Positions 1 to 5,015 of a stretch of DNA of 5,015 bases are shown here, piece by piece. The DNA is from Verrucomicrobiales bacterium (GTDB lineage: Bacteria; Verrucomicrobiota; Verrucomicrobiia; Limisphaerales; UBA1100). How positions within the stretch are numbered: the first letter of the stretch is position 1; the number at the start of each line of letters is the position of its first letter. Below the pieces are notes generated by a model. The model did not search any database and was not told the origin of the DNA. It saw nothing but the letters and a program-made list of their open reading frames with translations. A program made the translations under genes and the position numbers. The DNA lies in assembly GCA_002718935.1 (NCBI GenBank), contig PBFV01000063.1:5987-11001 (forward strand). The letters are read 5' to 3'.

Positions 1-2
1 GG

Positions 3-1430
3 TTAGAGCTGGTAACCTTCCTCGCCATGGTCGTTCACGTCAAGACCTTGTGTCTCAGAATCCTCATCGGAACGAATGCCGCCGCAAAGGGCTCCGGCAA
101 TTTTCAACGCAATGAACGATACAACGGCACTCCAGAAGATGGTAAATATGACGGCTTTAGCTTGAGTCCAAACGCCTGCCAGACTGAATGACTCACCGAC
201 GCCGCCAGCGTTGGTAACGTCGATTGCTGCAACTGCGAAGCAACCGGTGAGCAATGCGCCTACTATACCACCAACTCCATGGACGCCAAACACATCAAAG
301 CTGTCATCATAACCAAGCTTTTTCTTCAAAGCTGTTGCCGCCCAGTAGCAAACTGCACCAGAGGCAAAGCCTATAGCAATTGCCGCCATGGGACCAACGG
401 TTCCACAAGCTGGAGTGATGGCAACAAGACCAGCGACGGCCCCAGTAGCCACACCTACAGCTGTCGGCTTACCGACCGTGTACCATTCGATGATCATCCA
501 CGTGAATGCTGCTGCTGCCGTGGCAATTTGGGTCACCATCAACGCCATTCCCGCAGTACCATCAGCGGCCAGCTGACTGCCGGCATTGAAGCCGAACCAG
601 CCGACCCAGAGCATTGAAGCACCAATCACCACAAGTGGGACATTATGTGGAGGCATGTTTTCCTTGCCAAAACCCTTACGGGCACCAAGCAAAATGCAAG
701 CAACCAAACCAGCAATACCCGCGTTCACATGAACAACAGTTCCTCCGGCAAAATCGGCCGCTGCTTCTCCAGCCCCCATAAGCCAGTTACCCTCTTTTCC
801 GCCGTGAAACAAACCACCACCCCAAGCCATATGCCAAATCGGCAGATAGGAGAGCGTGAACCAGATGGCCACAAAAACCATCACCGCGCTAAACTTCATT
901 CGCTCAGCAAAAGCGCCGACAATCAGCGCTGGTGTAATGATCGCAAAGGTCATTTGGAAAGTGAAATAGACTGATTCAGGAATGGTATGCTCGCCATCAT
1001 AAAGGGTATTGGAGCCAACGCCCTTTAGGAATGCTTTATCAAAACCACCCAGATATTCGCTCGAACCCGTGGCCGCCATACTGTAGCCGTATATCGTCCA
1101 AAGCAATGTCATCAACGCCGTGATGGCGAAACACTGCACTAAGATGGACAAAACGTTTTTCCTACGAGCTAGGCCACCATAAAATAATGACAGGCCTGGA
1201 ATGGTCATAAACAAAACTAAGGCAGTAGCCACAATCATCCACGCCGTGTCGCCAGAACTACCCGTAGATTCTGACCAAGATTCACCTTTACCAACAACCG
1301 TACCATTATCGTCGGTGACTTCGCTGTAAACATTGGGCGGTGGTTCTGTCGAATTGGACTCCTCAGCTGAAGCGATAAATCCTCCCATCAATGAGAGGCT
1401 CAAGGTCAGAGTAGTTAAAAGTTTTTTCAT
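3..1430 (-). CDS. amt: Ammonium transporter Amt (AmtB-type channel)
   Basis: Inner-membrane Amt/MEP/Rh channel that brings ammonium into the cell. Seen in the 475-residue product: a signal peptide (1-22, cleavage likely after ASA), an acidic Ser/Thr-rich spacer to about residue 60, then about 11 membrane helices. The family signature begins at D226 (DFAGGTVVH). By comparison with E. coli AmtB from memory, D226 matches D160, H234 and H384 match the twin pore histidines H168 and H318, F162 and F281 match the phenylalanine gate F107/F215, W203 matches W148 of the outer ammonium site, and S285 matches S219. The tail 'GLDVNDHGE' is the conserved cytoplasmic segment that contacts GlnK. It is longer than E. 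coli AmtB (428 aa), mainly through the N-terminal spacer and an insertion near residues 209-224. The start is supported by the signal peptide, although no clear Shine-Dalgarno precedes it. It lies 32 nt after glnK on the same strand, so cotranscription is likely. The gene is complete, with its TAA stop at the window edge. Confidence 0.97.
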   Translation of the reverse strand: MKKLLTTLTLSLSLMGGFIASAEESNSTEPPPNVYSEVTDDNGTVVGKGESWSESTGSSGDTAWMIVATALVLFMTIPGLSLFYGGLARRKNVLSILVQCFAITALMTLLWTIYGYSMAATGSSEYLGGFDKAFLKGVGSNTLYDGEHTIPESVYFTFQMTFAIITPALIVGAFAERMKFSAVMVFVAIWFTLSYLPIWHMAWGGGLFHGGKEGNWLMGAGEAAADFAGGTVVHVNAGIAGLVACILLGARKGFGKENMPPHNVPLVVIGASMLWVGWFGFNAGSQLAADGTAGMALMVTQIATAAAAFTWMIIEWYTVGKPTAVGVATGAVAGLVAITPACGTVGPMAAIAIGFASGAVCYWAATALKKKLGYDDSFDVFGVHGVGGIVGALLTGCFAVAAIDVTNAGGVGESFSLAGVWTQAKAVIFTIFWSAVVSFIALKIAGALCGGIRSDEDSETQGLDVNDHGEEGYQL

Positions 1431-1445
1431 ATCTTTAGCAGTTTA

Positions 1446-1909
<464 letters not shown>

Positions 1910-2011
1910 TAGCTTGCTAATAAACAACCAATTTTTAGGGTTTTTTTGAAAAATGACTCATCGATGTACTGCCGTTTGGGTGCTTTAATTGGACAACCTG
2001 TTGATTTTTAG

Positions 2012-2074
2012 ACAGGCCCAAAACCGTCAAAAACGGCTGATTATTGAATAAATTCTGGTGGACAATGGGCCTGT
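2012..2074 (+). promoter_or_regulatory. 9-bp inverted repeat enclosing a small hairpin, leader of the DUF2723 gene
   Basis: ACAGGCCCA (2012-2020) and TGGGCCTGT (2066-2074) are perfect inverted complements separated by 45 bp. Inside lies CCGT (2024-2027) with ACGG (2033-2036) around a CAAAA loop. The right arm ends 21 nt before the Shine-Dalgarno of the plus-strand gene. It could be a structured 5' leader or a pair of operator half-sites. No known riboswitch class is recognised. Confidence 0.4.
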
Positions 2075-2095
2075 GCAATCTGAGTATCAACTTTT

Positions 2096-2104
2096 AGGGA
2101 GGAG
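2096..2104 (+). promoter_or_regulatory. Ribosome binding site of the DUF2723 gene
   Basis: AGGGAGGAG, a strong Shine-Dalgarno with an 11-nt spacer to ATG 2116. It overlaps the last two bases of the in-frame TAG at 2095-2097, so translation of the DUF2723 protein cannot begin further upstream. Confidence 0.8.
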
Positions 2105-2115
2105 CATTCTCGGCT

Positions 2116-5015
2116 ATGGCGAAGAGCAAAGGCGGCAAAAAACGAAAGCAATCAGCTGCCCCAATCCCCGAAAAATCCTCAGCTGCGGAGCCGGAAGCGC
2201 CTGCTTCAGAATCGGCAGATACCCCGCCGGAAGAACCTGCCTTCCATCAGGATTTGCCCGCCAAGGCAAAGCGGTTTTTTGAGCCGATAGATTGGATTTC
2301 CGGGGCAGTGGCAACCCTCATTTCCCTGGCGGTTTACCTCTACACGGTTGCTCCGGATGTAACGCTGGAAGATTCCGGTGAGTTAGCCGTGGGCAGCATG
2401 TACGCCGGTGTGCCCCACCCACCCGGTTATCCGGTTTGGACAATCTACTCGTGGCTGTTCACCAAGTTGCTGCCGTTTTCAAACATCGCCTGGCGCGTGG
2501 CTGTGAGTTCTGCCGTGGCTGCAGCAGTTTCCTGCGGACTGATTACAATGATGGTCACGCGCGGTTCCGCATTAATGCTTCAGGGCATCGAACTATTTAA
2601 GGACCTAGCCGGACGCCGAAGAGCGTGGCTGTGTGCCGTGGCTGGAACCGCTGCCGGCCTCATCTTTGCCTTCAACGGTTTCGTTTGGAGCCAGGCCGTC
2701 ATTGTGGAGGTATACACGCTGGGCATCCTCACCTTTGTAATCACGCTCATCCTGTTGATGCGCTGGTTTTTTGTGCCGGAAAATCGCCGTTACCTTTATG
2801 CAGCCATTTTTGTTTTCGGCCTGTGTTTCACCAATCACCAAACCCTAGTGCTGGCGGCGCCGGGCATTGTGCTACTGATTTTGTTGGCTGATCGCCAACT
2901 GGGCCGTGACTTCCTATTCCTCAGCGGTGCCGTTTACATGCTGCTGCTTATTTACACGCTGAAAGACGCCGATGACCCTACGCGCAGTAACCCGGGCCTG
3001 TTTATTTTGGTTAACCTAGTAGGCTCCGCGTTGATGGCCACGCTGGTGGCCTTGACCGTGCGCATGCCAGTGCGATGGCTTTCAGCATTGGTAGGTGCCG
3101 CATACTTTGTCGTTGCCCTCACCATGGGCTATGCGTGGAGTGTGTTTCTTGAAAAGGGCCAGCTGGATCCCGCCAACAAAGTAGTCTTTCTATGGATTGC
3201 CCTAAACTGCCTACTGCTGGTTGTGTTGGCCGTTTATTCCTGGCTGGATAACAAACGGAAAGAGTCAGGGATCATGACCCATTGGATGCCGCTCCTCGGG
3301 GCCACGGCGAGCTTCGTTGCGGGCATTTCATTTTACCTGTACATGCCGATCGCCTCGATGACGAACCCACCCATGAACTGGGGCTACCCACGCACGCCAC
3401 AGGGCTTCAAGCACGCCATCACACGCGGCCAATACGACCGCATTGCCGCCTCGAATTTCCAGCGCATGTTTATTGATCACACGCACGTGAAGATGGACCC
3501 CAAACGGCCGAAGCCATTGGCCCCGGCAAACTCTGGGAAATTTAATGGCGGCCAGGTGATGATTTTTCTCGATGAAGCGGTGGAGGAATTCAGCCTCAGC
3601 TATCTGTTTCTAGGCGTTCTACCCCTTTCAGTCATCCCGATGATGCGCCTCAAAGAAGTGCGTTGGATCGCAGGACTCACAGGCATTTTTGTCTCCTTCA
3701 CACTCATCCTAATCTACCTCATCAACCCAACTGCTGATGAGGCCAACCGCCATTTGAACAAAGTGTTTTTCACCGCTTCACACGTGTTCATTGCCATCGG
3801 ATTAGGAGGTGGCTTGGCTATCTTGGGCGCCGCAATTTTCAGCCGACCCGGAACAGCCCTGACCATTTCCGTACTGGGCCTGTTAGCCGGCCTGTTTCTC
3901 TGGGAATGCTACGATACTTACCAAGTCTTTCAGCAAACGCACTTCCCAATCATTCGGGCGGCAGCAGTAGCGGGACTGGCCTTGGTCGTGGCCACCGGCC
4001 TGATTGCCGCCATGCTTGCACTGAATCCGAATTTTAAAAAACACTACGCTGCCCTCGCCTGCCTTCTGGCAGTCTTTACCCTGCTTCCAATGCGCCCCGC
4101 CTTGAACAACTGGGCGGACAACGAGCAGCGCGGTCATCTCTTTGGCTACTGGTACGGGCACGACATGTTCACACCTCCATTTGATATCCACCCGGAGATG
4201 GAACGCAACGCCATCCTTTTTGGAGGAACGGATCCCGGCCGCTTTTGCCCCACCTACTTTATTTTTTGTGAAAGTTTTATAAACCCTGAGGATCGGAGGG
4301 ATCCGGAGTTTGACCGGCGTGACGTTTACATCATCACACAAAACGCGCTGGCGGACAGCACCTATTTGGATTACATCCGCGCCCATTACTCGCGCAGCGC
4401 GCAAATTGATACGCGATTTTTCTCTGAATACGCGCAACGCATCAACAACCATGCCAAGCGTTTTCTGCTCAATATCCTGCTAGTCGCTGGAATGCTAGCC
4501 GGCCTTGCCTTGATGGCCTTATCCTTCACCAAATGTAGCGGCGACATCGTAGGCAAGGAGAAAGGCCGTTGGTTACGAACAGGAGCGTGGGGTGGTGTGC
4601 TGAGCGTAGTGTGTCTGCTGGGGTTTTCTGGACCATTCATGTCAGTCGCTGAGCTTGCCGATGAAACCATCATTGCTCTGGGCCAGCGTACGGAAGCCAA
4701 CCGACGTAAGGCGGGGGTTTATCCCGAGCGGGAAATCAATACCCCATCACGCACGGATAACCAAAATGCATTCCGCGCCTATCTAGAAGATGCCCGGAAA
4801 CGGATGATGGCCAATCAACTAGCGCCCGATGAGCAGGTCACCTTGGTTTACACCTTTCAATGCCCCGTTAACCCCTCGCATCAGTTCACCGCCGCATTGG
4901 GGCGCGGTGAAATTGGCATGCTGGCCCAACTGGAACAAATGGGTGCCGCCCCTTGCAATAAATGCCAACAGCAGGGGCTGCAAACCATAATTCCATTGCC
5001 GGAACCGCGCGTCTC
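2116..5015 (+). CDS. DUF2723 family membrane protein, probable protein O-mannosyltransferase-like (GT-C fold), 3' end missing
   Basis: Open for 966 codons to the window end without a stop, so the C-terminus is missing. Seen: a cytoplasmic-looking N-terminus (1-55; Lys-rich, then Ala/Pro/Glu-rich), a first helix at about 61-79, then a loop with 'LEDSGEL' (84-90) and 'VPHPPGYPVW' (99-108). This is the hallmark of DUF2723 (PF11028), where the Asp of DSGE (D86) is the expected catalytic residue of a GT-C enzyme. Later marks are 'TNHQTLVLAAPG' (239-250) and 'YLYMPIASMTNPPMNWG' (407-423). In all there are about 15-18 hydrophobic segments, the last near 783-803 and 823-842. A soluble block at about 662-780 ('YWYGHDMF', 'GGTDPGRF', 'YIITQNALAD') resembles verrucomicrobial members from memory. 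Human TMEM260, of this family, O-mannosylates extracellular protein domains; using a polyprenyl-phosphate sugar to modify exported proteins here is inference. The start is fixed: an in-frame TAG lies at 2095-2097, ATG 2116 is the first start codon after it, and AGGGAGGAG precedes it. Divergent from glnK-amt, with no obvious functional link. Confidence 0.9.
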   Translation, partial: MAKSKGGKKRKQSAAPIPEKSSAAEPEAPASESADTPPEEPAFHQDLPAKAKRFFEPIDWISGAVATLISLAVYLYTVAPDVTLEDSGELAVGSMYAGVPHPPGYPVWTIYSWLFTKLLPFSNIAWRVAVSSAVAAAVSCGLITMMVTRGSALMLQGIELFKDLAGRRRAWLCAVAGTAAGLIFAFNGFVWSQAVIVEVYTLGILTFVITLILLMRWFFVPENRRYLYAAIFVFGLCFTNHQTLVLAAPGIVLLILLADRQLGRDFLFLSGAVYMLLLIYTLKDADDPTRSNPGLFILVNLVGSALMATLVALTVRMPVRWLSALVGAAYFVVALTMGYAWSVFLEKGQLDPANKVVFLWIALNCLLLVVLAVYSWLDNKRKESGIMTHWMPLLGATASFVAGISFYLYMPIASMTNPPMNWGYPRTPQGFKHAITRGQYDRIAASNFQRMFIDHTHVKMDPKRPKPLAPANSGKFNGGQVMIFLDEAVEEFSLSYLFLGVLPLSVIPMMRLKEVRWIAGLTGIFVSFTLILIYLINPTADEANRHLNKVFFTASHVFIAIGLGGGLAILGAAIFSRPGTALTISVLGLLAGLFLWECYDTYQVFQQTHFPIIRAAAVAGLALVVATGLIAAMLALNPNFKKHYAALACLLAVFTLLPMRPALNNWADNEQRGHLFGYWYGHDMFTPPFDIHPEMERNAILFGGTDPGRFCPTYFIFCESFINPEDRRDPEFDRRDVYIITQNALADSTYLDYIRAHYSRSAQIDTRFFSEYAQRINNHAKRFLLNILLVAGMLAGLALMALSFTKCSGDIVGKEKGRWLRTGAWGGVLSVVCLLGFSGPFMSVAELADETIIALGQRTEANRRKAGVYPEREINTPSRTDNQNAFRAYLEDARKRMMANQLAPDEQVTLVYTFQCPVNPSHQFTAALGRGEIGMLAQLEQMGAAPCNKCQQQGLQTIIPLPEPRV

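Noticed and set aside
279..974. Several plus-strand reading frames of 62-112 codons
   Set aside because: They run antisense to the well-conserved amt gene and encode Cys/His/Arg-rich or low-complexity products typical of shadows.
2024..2036. CCGT-CAAAA-ACGG as an intrinsic terminator
   Set aside because: The stem is only 4 bp, no gene ends nearby on either strand, and there is no long U-tract.
1989..2066. Sigma-70 promoter candidates for the plus-strand gene (TTGGAC at 1989, TTGATT at 2001, GACAAT at 2061)
   Set aside because: None of these boxes pairs with a convincing partner at 16-18 bp spacing.
2058..2314. Short reading frames on both strands around the start of the DUF2723 gene
   Set aside because: They overlap the N-terminus of the DUF2723 gene in other frames and show no domain; the ATG at 2116 with its strong ribosome site explains the region.
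3883..4452. A 189-codon minus-strand reading frame
   Set aside because: It is antisense to the DUF2723 gene, over its conserved 'GGTDPGRF' and 'ITQNALAD' region, and its product has no recognisable domain or membrane pattern.
4386..4700. A 104-codon minus-strand reading frame
   Set aside because: Antisense shadow of the DUF2723 gene; low-complexity product with no family resemblance.

Overview
The window holds two divergent transcription units separated by a regulatory gap of about 310 bp (1802-2115). On the minus strand lies a two-gene ammonium-uptake operon in the order glnK (1801 to 1463) then amt (1430 to 3). On the plus strand one very large membrane-protein gene starts at 2116 and runs off the window at 5015. 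It is a DUF2723 (PF11028) family protein, related to protein O-mannosyltransferases of the TMEM260 type.

Organism: no taxonomic marker gene is present. The length of the DUF2723 protein, its 'VPHPPGYP' loop, and its second conserved block around 'GGTDPGRF' and 'YIITQNALAD' resemble, from memory, proteins of Verrucomicrobiota (Pedosphaera/Limisphaerales-like). The moderate GC, recognisable Shine-Dalgarno sites on two of three genes and classical GlnK-Amt pairing fit a Gram-negative-type bacterium. This assignment is inference.

Minus strand: GlnK is a 112-residue PII protein with every canonical residue in place, including the T-loop tyrosine Y51. Amt is a 475-residue ammonium channel with a signal peptide, the twin histidines and the GlnK-facing C-terminal tail. 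In this pair GlnK senses 2-oxoglutarate and ATP/ADP and plugs Amt when nitrogen is plentiful. A good match to a sigma-54 (-24/-12) promoter lies upstream of glnK at 1887-1902, which fits nitrogen-limitation control. The glnK-amt junction carries four evenly spaced GGG runs on the template strand, a potential G-quadruplex, and amt lacks a clear Shine-Dalgarno.

Plus strand: the DUF2723 protein has a lysine/alanine/proline-rich cytoplasmic N-terminus, a catalytic-type 'DSGE' loop after the first membrane helix, roughly 15-18 hydrophobic segments, and a soluble stretch before the last helices. Its leader holds a 9-bp inverted repeat enclosing a small hairpin, followed by a strong Shine-Dalgarno.

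No mobile elements, tRNA or rRNA genes, CRISPR arrays or clear new defence or biosynthetic system are visible. The gene content is ordinary; the less expected points are in the intergenic DNA and in the DUF2723 protein.
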